Assembly (NCBI RefSeq): GCF_016862435.1
Contig: NZ_BOMY01000033.1
Span: 310,001-374,000, forward strand
Direction of reading: 5' to 3'
DNA: 64,000 bases
Origin: Paractinoplanes tereljensis
Lineage (GTDB): Bacteria > Actinomycetota > Actinomycetes > Mycobacteriales > Micromonosporaceae
Part shown: piece after piece, positions 24,781 to 32,946 of the stretch
How the letters are laid out: every line of letters begins with the position of its first letter
Position numbering within the stretch: the stretch's first letter is position 1
The notes under the pieces: generated by a model
Seen by the model: the letters and a program-made list of their open reading frames with translations, nothing else
The model's database searches: none
What the model was told of the DNA's origin: nothing
Made by a program: the position numbers and the translations under genes

Positions 24781-24920
24781 TTGGGCGCAGTCCCTCCAGG
24801 TACCGCATTGCCAGGGTTTCCTCGTGACCGGCGACCGGTCGGCTCGTGAGGGTGTGCGTTGGGCGATCGGGTGGAACGCGGGGCGGTGACCGGGGGTGGG
24901 GGCAGGGCTACGTTGGGGCC

Positions 24921-25454
24921 ATGCTGGAGACCGCTGAAGAGATCGCCGCGCTGCAGGGGCTGCTTGATCGGTCGCACGCGGGCGCTACCGGGCATCTCAG
25001 GAACATCGTGCACGCGGGGCGGACGCTCACCGCGGAGGACCTCGCCGGGGTTCTGGTCGGCATGAAAGTGCTCAGCGTCGCTACCGTGACCGCGACCGGG
25101 GAACCGCGGATCAGTGCGCTCGACGGGCACTTCCTGCACGGCACCTGGACCTTCAGCACCGCCGGGTCGGCGGCCAAGGCGCGGCACATCGAGCGGCGGC
25201 CGGCGGTCAGCGTCGCGCACATCGATGGCGAGGAGTTTGCCGTCTTCTCGCACGGGTGGGCCGAGCAGATCTTCCCGGTCGACGACGACTGGAAGGAGAC
25301 CCTCGAACACTGGACCAATTACTACGACAGTTCGCCGCTTAGCTGGGGCGAGGACGTCCGGATGTACCGGCTCGCGCCGCACTGGATGGTGGGGTACGCG
25401 GCCGACCGCCTGGGAGTGCTGAGCCGGCGTGGGATCGGTGTGGACTCGGCATGA
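24921..25454 (+). CDS. Pyridoxamine-5'-phosphate-oxidase-fold (FMN-binding) protein
   Basis: A 177-residue protein with the split-barrel FMN-binding fold of the pyridoxamine 5'-phosphate oxidase-like group. Visible are SVATVTATGEPRISALDGHFLHGTWTFSTAGSAAKARHIERRPAVSVAH, the strand-turn core of the family. Such proteins bind FMN or F420 and reduce small substrates, or bind heme. The ATG at 24921 was chosen because family-like sequence begins after it. Single gene with no operon partner. Substrate unknown. Confidence 0.82.
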   Translation: MLETAEEIAALQGLLDRSHAGATGHLRNIVHAGRTLTAEDLAGVLVGMKVLSVATVTATGEPRISALDGHFLHGTWTFSTAGSAAKARHIERRPAVSVAHIDGEEFAVFSHGWAEQIFPVDDDWKETLEHWTNYYDSSPLSWGEDVRMYRLAPHWMVGYAADRLGVLSRRGIGVDSA

Positions 25455-25502
25455 TCGAGTGCAGTAAATTCCGCTCGCCGAAGATCCCGGAGAGGCGGCG
25501 GA

Positions 25503-25904
25503 ATGACAACTGCGGAACGGGTGAACCTGCTGGTTCCGGCCGAGGTGGTGCCCCGGCTGTCCATTCCGGAGACGGCCGGCGCGACGCCCGCGCCGATCCG
25601 CGGTGGTGACCTGTTCGTGCGCGGTGTCCCGGCGGCGGTCGCCGAGCAGTGGATCGAGCGCAACCCGGGCGTCTACACCGTTTCCCGGCGGCCGGTGGTG
25701 CGGCGTTACCCGGCCCGCACATATACCGTCGCGGCCGTGCTGGTCCTGATCGTCGCGGTGCAGGCGGTGATCGTGCCGGCGGTCGGCGAGACCGGCCCGT
25801 TCTGGGTGTGGCTGTTCGCCCCGGCTCTGGCCGCGGCCGGCATCACCCTGGCCTACAAGTCGATCCCGTTCGGCCATGTGCGCTTCGCCCGGGCCAGAGG
25901 CTAA
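25503..25904 (+). CDS. Small two-TM membrane protein
   Basis: A 133-residue protein whose second half has two hydrophobic segments (about residues 74-95 and 102-120). The N-terminal 70 residues are soluble with no recognised motif. Its stop overlaps the last 4 bases of the convergent STAND-WD40 gene. Its start is close to GGAGAGGCGGCGGA. Unknown function; possibly related to the neighbouring large membrane ATPase only by position. Confidence 0.6.
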   Translation: MTTAERVNLLVPAEVVPRLSIPETAGATPAPIRGGDLFVRGVPAAVAEQWIERNPGVYTVSRRPVVRRYPARTYTVAAVLVLIVAVQAVIVPAVGETGPFWVWLFAPALAAAGITLAYKSIPFGHVRFARARG

Positions 25905-28900
25905 CTGAGCGCCAACTCGTCCCGCTGTTGCGGTGTGAGCGTCACGGTAAGACTCGACCGGGCCAGGTCCAGCAGGGCATCTTCGCTGGTGGGTGTGCGG
26001 TAGATGAACACGTGTCGGTCGGGAGAGCCGGTGGCGAGGCGTCCGTCGGGCGCGAAGGCCATCGACCGGACCAGCCCGGTGTGGTCGGTGAGGGTCTGTT
26101 GTAGCTGCCCGTCGAGGCCCCAGATCCGCACCTCTCTGTCCCAGGAACCGGTGGCGAGGCGTCCGTCGGGCGCGAACGCCACGGACGTGACCGGGCCGGT
26201 GTGGTCGGTAAGTTCGTGCAGCGGTTGCCCATCGCGGCTCCAGATCTGGGCTGTCCGGTCGCTCGAGCCCGTGGCGAGGCGCCCGTCGGCGGCGAAAGCC
26301 ACCGACAGAAATTGGCCGTTCGGGGTGTGCTGCGGTTGCCCGTCCCGATCCCAGATGCGGACCGTCCCGTCGTCGGAGGAAGCGGCCAATCGTCCGTCGG
26401 GCGCGAACGCCACCGACCCGATCGGCTCGGTGTGTCCAGTGAGTTCGTGCCGTGGCTGCCCGTCCCGATCCCAGATGCGGACCGTTCCGTCGTCGGAGCC
26501 GGCGGCGAGGAGCCCGCCGGCCGAAAACGCCACCGCCGCCACCGGGTCGACCCCGCCGGCCAGGGTGTGCAGCAGGTGGCCGTCGGGGTTCCAGATCCGG
26601 ACCGTCTTGTCGTCGGAAGCGGTGGCGAGGCGTCCGTCGGGCGCGAACGCCACCGACCGGATCGGCCCGGCGTGGCCGACGAGGGTGCGCAGCAGTCGCC
26701 CGTCGGGGTCCCAGATCCGGACCACCTCGTCCACCGAGCCGGTGGCGAGCCGCCCGTCGGCCGCGAACGCCACCGACGTCACCGGGAAGGCGCACTCGAT
26801 GACCTGGATCTGCCCGGCTGCTGCGGGCTCCTCGTGCAGCGGTGGGTGTCCGGCCAGGAGCTGTACCTGCTGAGCCTCGGGGTCCCAGATTCTGATCGTC
26901 CGGTCGTCCGAAGCGGTGATTAGGCGCTGGTCGGCCGTGAACGCCACCGACTGGATCGGCCCGGTGCGGTTGGAGAGGATGTGCAGGAGTTGCCCGTCGA
27001 CGCTCCAGATTCTGGCCGGCCGGGTGTTGCTGCCAGTGGCGAGGCGTCCGTCGGGCGCGAACGCCACCGACGTGAACGCACAGGCGTGATCGCGGGTCCG
27101 CGACAGCTGCCCGTCGGGGCTCCAGATGACGAACGAACCGTGCCAGACGCTTGCGGCCAGGCGTCCGTCGGCCGCGAACGCGACCGAGGTCACGGTGCTC
27201 CCGAAGCCGGTGAAGACGTGCAGCTGTTCCCCGTCGCGACTCCAGATCATGACCTTCGCGTGGGAGGGGCCGGTGTTGGCGGAGCCGGCGGCGAGCCGTC
27301 CGTCCGGCGCGAATGCCACCGACGTGACACCGTCGTCAATGTCGTGTAGAACGTGCAGCAGCTGCAGGTCTGGGTTCCAGATCCGGACCAGACGGTCGAT
27401 CGAACCGGCGGCGAGACGGCCGTCGGGTGCGAATGCCACCGAACGGATCATGCCGAAGGAGTCGCTGAGGACATTCAGCAGCCGACCACCGGGAGCCCAG
27501 ACGCGGACCGTGTTGTCGTCGGAGCCGGTGGCGAGGCGTCCGTCGGGCGCGAATGCCACCGACGCGACCTGGTCGGTGTGGCCCGTGAGGATGTATGCCA
27601 GCCGGCCGTCGGGGTTCCAGACCCGGACCGACGCGTCCTCGAAACCGGCGGCGATCCGTCCGTCGGGCGCGACCGCCACGGATGTCATAGGGGTCAGGGC
27701 CGTCCAGATCGGAGTCTTGACGTACGGGACAGCGAGTCCGAGCGCATGCGCCGCCAGCGGGGTCGGGCTTAGCTCGGTATATGCCGCGTATGCCATGGCC
27801 AGCGCGAGCGGCCGGTCGGAGCTGAGCGCGAACATGGCCTGCCGGGCGATCAGATCGGCCTTTCGCCGGCGGTTGGCGTCGTCGTGGGCGAGCGCGGCGT
27901 CGAGGAACCGGCGAGCGAGCGACGGCAACGCGGCGATCTCGGCCAACTGGCGCAGATCGTCGAGGCGGCGTCCCTCGACCAGATACTCCAGGTCGTGCGC
28001 GGCGGCCTCCCACGCGCCGGCCAGCGTGGTCACCTCGGTGATCCGCCGCAGCTGCCCGGCGTGGCTGTCGATGTGGTCGCGAAGTTCGGGCCACTGCCGA
28101 AGCAGTGCCTCGTGACCGAGCGCGAACACCACCGTGCCGTCCCGGGTGTCGCTGGTGATGAGGCGTTGCTCCACGAACGCGTGGACCACGGCCAGGCTGC
28201 CGTCGTCCAGGTCGCCGGCGTGGACGGTCTGCCGGGTCGGTTCCGAGCCGCTGAGCGACACGAACGCGAGGAGCGCGTCGAGGCATTCGTGCCGGGCACG
28301 CCCGGAGTTGGTGACGGCGGTGTTCGCCCGGCGGGTGATGATGCCGTTGACCGCGCCCGCGGCCTGATAGCCGGCCCGGCTGATGTGATGGTCGGGGCCG
28401 CGCCGGTCGTAGAGGTCGCTGAGGAAATAGCTCAGCAGCGGAAGCGCGTCGCCGGTGCCGACCTCGGCGAGGATGTCGTCGACGAGGCCGTCGTCGAACG
28501 TCGTGTCGGTCTGCTCGGAAGGTTCGGTGACGACCTGCCGAAGCTGCCGCGTGGTCATGGCATTCACCATGAACGGCACGGTGAACAGCGGCGACCCCGG
28601 CCCTTGCTGGAAGCAGCCGACATATTCGGAGCGCACCGTCGCCACGACGTGCAGCCGGCGGTCGAGGTCGATCAGTTTCGCGATCAGCCCCATGAAACGG
28701 TCGCGGTCCTCGGCCGTGTGCAGCGTGGCGAGTTCCTCCAGCTGGTCGATGACGATCAGGAGGCGGTCCGCCGGCCGCCGCAGCTCGCTCAGCCGGCGCG
28801 CCAACTGGGTGACGGGCTCGGCGGTGACGTCGGCGATACCCAGAACCGACCCCAGCTGCCCGAGGCCGTCCATGCCGGGCGCGAAATCCGGCAGCACCTT

Positions 28901-29347
28901 CCACCGGTGATCCAACCGCTGCAGGAGACCGGCCAGCACCAGCGACGATTTGCCCACCCCCGACGGGCCGACCACCGGCACGAACCGCAGACGGGGAACG
29001 TCCGCGCTCAACACCCGCTCGGCCAGATCCCGGATCTCCTGCCCCCGGCCGGCGAACACCGCGGCCCGGTCCCTCGTGAAAGGAGCCAGCCCGGGGTACG
29101 GGTTGCCACCCGCATCGGCCCACCGCGGAACCGCCCGGATCCGGCCGCGTCGCTGCCAGCCCCACGCGACGAGAACGCCGAGAGTCATCAACCCGCCGAG
29201 CGCGGCGGAATAGGTTGCCAGCGGCTTCAACCAGCCCGGCCAGTGATCGGCCTGCGCCGTGGCCAGGTTGGTGAACAGGCCGGTCCCGGCTCCGAGGAAG
29301 AAGGCGAGGTAGTCGAACCTCATGCGCTCGCGCCGTCGAACCGCCAC
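25901..29347 (-). CDS. Membrane-anchored STAND NTPase with 14 WD40 repeats
   Basis: A 1148-residue multidomain protein. Residues about 10-65 carry two membrane helices. A P-loop NTPase of the STAND type (nSTAND1-like) follows, with Walker A GPSGVGKS at 127-134 and Walker B LLIVIDQLEEL ending at about 206. A helical region reaches about residue 555. The C-terminal 590 residues hold 14 WD40 repeats of a strongly repeated form (VAFAPDGRLATGS...VRIW), enough for two seven-blade propellers. STAND proteins usually switch on when the repeat domain senses a ligand. ATG at 29323 is an alternative start. It is isolated in the window, 74 bases after a divergently oriented block. Confidence 0.88.
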   Translation of the reverse strand: MAVRRRERMRFDYLAFFLGAGTGLFTNLATAQADHWPGWLKPLATYSAALGGLMTLGVLVAWGWQRRGRIRAVPRWADAGGNPYPGLAPFTRDRAAVFAGRGQEIRDLAERVLSADVPRLRFVPVVGPSGVGKSSLVLAGLLQRLDHRWKVLPDFAPGMDGLGQLGSVLGIADVTAEPVTQLARRLSELRRPADRLLIVIDQLEELATLHTAEDRDRFMGLIAKLIDLDRRLHVVATVRSEYVGCFQQGPGSPLFTVPFMVNAMTTRQLRQVVTEPSEQTDTTFDDGLVDDILAEVGTGDALPLLSYFLSDLYDRRGPDHHISRAGYQAAGAVNGIITRRANTAVTNSGRARHECLDALLAFVSLSGSEPTRQTVHAGDLDDGSLAVVHAFVEQRLITSDTRDGTVVFALGHEALLRQWPELRDHIDSHAGQLRRITEVTTLAGAWEAAAHDLEYLVEGRRLDDLRQLAEIAALPSLARRFLDAALAHDDANRRRKADLIARQAMFALSSDRPLALAMAYAAYTELSPTPLAAHALGLAVPYVKTPIWTALTPMTSVAVAPDGRIAAGFEDASVRVWNPDGRLAYILTGHTDQVASVAFAPDGRLATGSDDNTVRVWAPGGRLLNVLSDSFGMIRSVAFAPDGRLAAGSIDRLVRIWNPDLQLLHVLHDIDDGVTSVAFAPDGRLAAGSANTGPSHAKVMIWSRDGEQLHVFTGFGSTVTSVAFAADGRLAASVWHGSFVIWSPDGQLSRTRDHACAFTSVAFAPDGRLATGSNTRPARIWSVDGQLLHILSNRTGPIQSVAFTADQRLITASDDRTIRIWDPEAQQVQLLAGHPPLHEEPAAAGQIQVIECAFPVTSVAFAADGRLATGSVDEVVRIWDPDGRLLRTLVGHAGPIRSVAFAPDGRLATASDDKTVRIWNPDGHLLHTLAGGVDPVAAVAFSAGGLLAAGSDDGTVRIWDRDGQPRHELTGHTEPIGSVAFAPDGRLAASSDDGTVRIWDRDGQPQHTPNGQFLSVAFAADGRLATGSSDRTAQIWSRDGQPLHELTDHTGPVTSVAFAPDGRLATGSWDREVRIWGLDGQLQQTLTDHTGLVRSMAFAPDGRLATGSPDRHVFIYRTPTSEDALLDLARSSLTVTLTPQQRDELALS
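26000..27710. repeat. In-gene tandem WD40 DNA repeat array
   Basis: The 14 repeats encoding WD40 blades are about 120-135 bases each, with a near-identical core (GCGAGGCGTCCGTCGGGCGC-like) recurring in most units. High DNA similarity shows recent duplication or gene conversion among blades. Confidence 0.75.
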
Positions 29348-29427
29348 TTAGCCTCCCGCTCGCAAGGTCGATCTCATTGCAGCAGCCGTGCGCGAGCGGC
29401 GCCCTCGGCCGATCGGATGCTGGCCGG

Positions 29428-29829
29428 CTAGAGCAGAGGCTTCGTGCAGAGGACGTCGGGCATCGGCAGGTAGCCCAGCTCCTGCCAGAACCGCAGGCCG
29501 GCGGTGTTGTCCGGCATGACCAGCAGGTTTACCCGCGGGCAGCCCAGTGCCTTGAAGCGTCGCTCGAGCTCGGCCACCAGCTCGCTTGCGATGCCTTGGC
29601 GGCGGTGGCCGGGGTGGACGGCCAGGCGCAGGATCCAGCCGCGGCGGCCGTCGTAGGTGCCCATCACCACGCCGGTCACGGCGGTCTCGTCCAGAGCGAC
29701 CAGGAACAGTTCCGGGTCGCGGGTCAGTTTCGCCTCCAGCTCGGCTCGCGGCACGATCTCGCGGGCGGCCGCCGCCCACACCGCCGTCACCGCCTCGTAG
29801 TCGGGCCAGTCGAACTGCCGGATCCTCAC
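29428..29829 (-). CDS. GNAT N-acetyltransferase
   Basis: A 133-residue GNAT fold protein. The acetyl-CoA loop is LAVHPGHRRQGIASELVAELERRF, followed by NLLVMPDNTAGLRFWQELGY. It starts at GTG 29829, which overlaps the TetR stop (GTGA), so it is co-translated. Substrate unknown; small single-domain GNATs commonly modify amines or protein N-termini. Confidence 0.85.
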   Translation of the reverse strand: MRIRQFDWPDYEAVTAVWAAAAREIVPRAELEAKLTRDPELFLVALDETAVTGVVMGTYDGRRGWILRLAVHPGHRRQGIASELVAELERRFKALGCPRVNLLVMPDNTAGLRFWQELGYLPMPDVLCTKPLL

Positions 29830-30392
29830 AGGGCCGGGCCCAGGTAGGTGAACGCCTCGTCGAGCAGGGCCACCGGGTCGTCGGTGGAGCCGGGGGCGGA
29901 CCAGCGGCGCAGCACCGTGACGAAGGCGGCCAGGGCGGTGCCGGCGGCCAGGTCGGCCCGGAACTCGTTGACGCCGCGGGCGGTCAGGGCGCCGGCCAGC
30001 ATGGTCTGCCACTGGGACTGTCGTTCCAGGAATCTCGCCAGTAGTGACGGGGTGACCAGGACCAGCTGGACCACCCGCAGCGCCTTGTCGCGGGAGTCGC
30101 GGCAGTCGTCGATCGCCTCGGCCAGGGCGTGCCGCAGGACCACGGCCGGTGGCTCGGCCGGCGGCCGGGACGCGATCGTGTCGCGCATGACATCGCCCAG
30201 GTAGGCCAGCAGCTGGACCAGCACGTCCTCCTTGGACGCGAAATAGCGGAAGAACGTGCGGCGGGAGACCCCGGCGGTGGCCACGATCTCGTCGACCGTG
30301 GTGACCTCGAAACCCTTGACCGCCATCAGCTGCAGAGCGGCCTCGGTCAGTTCGTCGACCACCAACTGGCGCTTGCGGTCGGCGAGATTCAT
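29826..30392 (-). CDS. TetR-family transcriptional regulator
   Basis: A 188-residue regulator. The N-terminal TetR helix-turn-helix is at about residues 10-56 (LTEAALQLMAVKGFEVTTVDEIVATAGVSRRTFFRYFASKED). The C-terminal part is the helical ligand domain. I chose ATG 30392, since an upstream in-frame start adds 28 residues that read into the promoter. It is divergent from a short-chain dehydrogenase gene and upstream of GNAT; the pair is probably regulated by this protein. Confidence 0.88.
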   Translation of the reverse strand: MNLADRKRQLVVDELTEAALQLMAVKGFEVTTVDEIVATAGVSRRTFFRYFASKEDVLVQLLAYLGDVMRDTIASRPPAEPPAVVLRHALAEAIDDCRDSRDKALRVVQLVLVTPSLLARFLERQSQWQTMLAGALTARGVNEFRADLAAGTALAAFVTVLRRWSAPGSTDDPVALLDEAFTYLGPAL

Positions 30393-30418
30393 TCCGTGAG
30401 GATACTGGACGCCTCCGT

Positions 30419-30433
30419 TGACACTCAGTGCCA
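30419..30433. promoter_or_regulatory. Candidate TetR operator between TetR and dehydrogenase genes
   Basis: TGACACTCAGTGCCA is a 15-base inverted repeat (7-base arms, one mismatch) midway between the divergent starts. Outer ATACTG (30402-30407) and CAGTAT (30441-30446) form a second spaced pair. Typical location for autoregulation and control of the dehydrogenase gene. Confidence 0.45.
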
Positions 30434-30453
30434 CCGGCGGCAGTATGTGTCGC

Positions 30454-31317
30454 ATGAGCTGGACGGTGGACAACATTCCGGATCAGACCGGCCGGGTTGC
30501 CGTGATTACCGGGGCTACCAGTGGGCTCGGCCTGGTCGTGGCGCGGGAGCTGGCTCGGGCCGGGGCTCGGCTGATCATCGGGGCACGCGATCCGGGAAAG
30601 GCGAGCGCGACGATCGACCTGCTGCCGGGGACGGGGCATTCGACGTACCCACTGGATCTGGCCGATCTGGACTCCGTGCGCGAGTTTGCGACGGCCGTGC
30701 GTAGCGGCCATGGCCGCCTTGATCTTCTGATCAACGACGCCGGGATCATGGCGGTGCCGCGGACGTTGAGCGCGCAGGGGTACGAATTGCAGTTCGCGGT
30801 CAACCATCTCGGGCATTTCGCGCTGACCACCGGGCTGCTTGATCGGATCGACGGGCGGGTCGTGACCGTCACCTCGGTGCTGCATCGCAAGGGGCGCCTC
30901 GATCTCGACGATCTGAGCGCGGCGTCGGGGTATTCGCCGACCGACGCCTACAACCGGTCCAAGCTGGCCAATATGGTCTTCGCGCTGGAGCTGCACCGGC
31001 GGTGGGAAGGCGTCAGCGTGGCCGCTCATCCGGGCTATGCCAGGACCGGGCTGCAGGGGTCGGTGCCGCCGGGGCTGTACCGGTTCCTGCTCACCCGGAT
31101 CGGCAATCCGCTGGTCGCGGTGTCGGCGGCTCGCGGGGCGCTGCCCTTGCTCTACGCGGCCACCGCGCCGCAGGTGGCGAGCGGTGAGCTGATCGGGCCG
31201 GGCGGTCCGGGGGAGATGCGCGGCGCACCGAAGGCGCTGGTCCCGGCGCCGGCCGCGGCCGACCCGGAGGCCGGCCGCCGCTTGTGGGCCGTTTCCGAGC
31301 AGTTGGTCACGGCGTAG
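30454..31317 (+). CDS. Short-chain dehydrogenase/reductase
   Basis: A 287-residue SDR enzyme that uses NAD(P)H. The cofactor loop is TGATSGLGLVV (about 20-30), the LLINDAGIMA motif follows, and the catalytic YNRSK is in DAYNRSKLANMVF. It resembles protochlorophyllide-reductase-like SDRs acting on hydrophobic carbonyls. ATG 30454 is preferred over 30445. Its stop overlaps the 3' end of the convergent phosphotransferase gene by 11 bases. Probably controlled by the divergent TetR. Confidence 0.88.
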   Translation: MSWTVDNIPDQTGRVAVITGATSGLGLVVARELARAGARLIIGARDPGKASATIDLLPGTGHSTYPLDLADLDSVREFATAVRSGHGRLDLLINDAGIMAVPRTLSAQGYELQFAVNHLGHFALTTGLLDRIDGRVVTVTSVLHRKGRLDLDDLSAASGYSPTDAYNRSKLANMVFALELHRRWEGVSVAAHPGYARTGLQGSVPPGLYRFLLTRIGNPLVAVSAARGALPLLYAATAPQVASGELIGPGGPGEMRGAPKALVPAPAAADPEAGRRLWAVSEQLVTA

Positions 31318-32272
31318 TCAGGTTGGCTTCCAGGTAGGTGAGGGCGTCCTCGGCGTCGCCGCCGGGTCCGTGCGGCCGGCGCAGGTCGGCCGTGTAGACG
31401 GCGATATCGGCCAGAATCCAGTTGAGGCGGTAGAAGGCTAGAGCCTCCGCCGACGGCCTTCGGCCGGTGATTTCGGTGTATCGGACGAGGTCGGTGGCCT
31501 CCGAAGAGGGGCCGGCTTCCAACGGGTTCTTCGTCAGGAGCCAGAGGTCTCGCTCGGGTGGGGCTATCCGGGTGGTGTCCCAGTCGATCAGCAGCGGGCC
31601 GGTCGGTCCGTGCAGGACATTGCCCGGATGGGGCTCGCCGTGGGTGATCACCCAGCCGGCTGCGCCGGCCTTCAGCCCGGCGGCCATCCGGTCGCGGCGG
31701 TCGAGCCAGGCGTGGATCTTGCGCTGGTGGGTGGCCAGGAGAGACTGCGCGGGTACGGCGTAAGGCCCGCCCGTCCAGAGAGTGCCGAGCGTGGCCAGCG
31801 CATCGAGCAGTTCCGCGTGCCCCGGCAGTTCCAGGTCGGTGACCTCGGCGAGGCCGGCAATGGCGGGGGTGGCCCGGTGCAGGGCGGCTATCAGCTCCAG
31901 CACCGCCTCCCGTGACGCCGGCGAGTGTGGGCCGAAATCGCCGGCGGTCCCGGGCATCAGGGGATACACAGCCATCGCGTGCCGGTGGCCGAGCGGCCAC
32001 AGCACCCGCGGCGTGCCGAGAGGGGCGACCACGAAGTCGAGGCCAGCGTCGCGGCGCAGCGCCACCGCGGTTTCCAGGGCCCGGGTCAGCGGCGCGAACG
32101 AGGACGCGAACCCGAGCCCGTCCACCGTCACGAACCACCGGTCGTCCACCGCCCAGTGGTAGCTGCCCGCGCCGACCGCTCGGTATTCGAGCTCACCCGC
32201 GGTGATGCCCCACCCGTCCGCGAGGGCCGCGCGCACGTCGGCGTCGGTGACTCCCTCGGGACGGTCACGCAT
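31307..32272 (-). CDS. Aminoglycoside phosphotransferase (APH)-family kinase
   Basis: A 321-residue protein with the APH/choline kinase fold. The catalytic loop reads VITHGEPHPGNVLH (HGExHPGNxL instead of HGDxHPGN; the usual Asp is Glu) and the metal-binding DWD is in LLIDWDTTRIAP. The Glu-for-Asp change may lower activity or mark a subfamily. It starts at ATG 32272, overlapping the isochorismatase gene by 8 bases. Substrate unknown; it could phosphorylate an antibiotic or a small metabolite. Confidence 0.82.
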   Translation of the reverse strand: MRDRPEGVTDADVRAALADGWGITAGELEYRAVGAGSYHWAVDDRWFVTVDGLGFASSFAPLTRALETAVALRRDAGLDFVVAPLGTPRVLWPLGHRHAMAVYPLMPGTAGDFGPHSPASREAVLELIAALHRATPAIAGLAEVTDLELPGHAELLDALATLGTLWTGGPYAVPAQSLLATHQRKIHAWLDRRDRMAAGLKAGAAGWVITHGEPHPGNVLHGPTGPLLIDWDTTRIAPPERDLWLLTKNPLEAGPSSEATDLVRYTEITGRRPSAEALAFYRLNWILADIAVYTADLRRPHGPGGDAEDALTYLEANLTTP

Positions 32273-32939
32273 CGGCGAGCAGGCCGATCACGTCGTCGGT
32301 CGTGCGCACATCCCCGTACGTACGGTAAATGGTGTAAAGGGTGTTGTTGTGGTCTTCGTCGCGGCGGGCAGCGTTCGCGTCGGCGACCATCACCACCCGA
32401 TAGCCGAGCGTGCTCGCGTCCCGGGCCGACGCCTCGCAGCACACGTTGGTGACCGTGCCCGTGATGATCACGTTGTCGATGCCGCGCGCGGGAAGCAGTT
32501 CCGGCAGTGGCGACCGCCCCGGGAAGAACGCGCTGGTGGCGGTCTTCTCGACGATCAGATCGGCGTCGTCCACGGTGAACTCGTGCCACAGCCGGTCGCG
32601 CGGCGCCCCGGCGCCACCGCTGAGCCGGAACACCTCGGCCTGAGCCGCCCCGAAGAACTCGGTCGCCACCGCGTCCGGCGGCGACACCGCCGGCAGCACC
32701 CACACCACCGTCCCGCCTGCGTCCCGCGTCGCGTCGGCGAGCCGCGCGATGTTGGGAACGATGCCCCGCACGTAGCCGCTCTCCTCGGCGAAGAACCCGA
32801 CCATGTCCACCACGATCAGCGCCGTCCGCGCCGGGTCCAACCGGGTAAAGGCGTGCCTCCGCCCGCGCAACGTCTCCTGCCGCCGATATTCCCGATCCTC
32901 GATCCGCCACGCATGCATGAGCCGCTCCACGCCGCCCAC
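32265..32939 (-). CDS. Isochorismatase-family cysteine hydrolase
   Basis: A 224-residue hydrolase. The family acid DPARTALIVVDMVGFF supplies Asp, EKTATSAFFPG supplies the lysine, and the nucleophile is in GTVTNVCCEASARDAS. The family hydrolyses C-N or C-O bonds (nicotinamidase-, isochorismate- or N-carbamoyl-type). A start at 32918 (MHAWRIEDRE) is more natural than GTG 32939. It is upstream of APH on the same strand with 8 bases of overlap. Confidence 0.85.
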   Translation of the reverse strand: MGGVERLMHAWRIEDREYRRQETLRGRRHAFTRLDPARTALIVVDMVGFFAEESGYVRGIVPNIARLADATRDAGGTVVWVLPAVSPPDAVATEFFGAAQAEVFRLSGGAGAPRDRLWHEFTVDDADLIVEKTATSAFFPGRSPLPELLPARGIDNVIITGTVTNVCCEASARDASTLGYRVVMVADANAARRDEDHNNTLYTIYRTYGDVRTTDDVIGLLADA

Positions 32940-32946
32940 CCTAGGG

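Noticed and set aside
24540..24920. A protein-coding gene between Pmt and the FMN-binding protein
   Set aside because: Frames in this gap match frames in repeat copy B only because the DNA is repeated; frame content is not conserved between the copies and there are no ribosome binding sites.
20478..29347. Very long minus-strand frames across phosphoketolase, Pmt and the repeat
   Set aside because: Such long frames on the opposite strand are expected in GC-rich DNA. They lack homology and are antisense to genes with clear domains.
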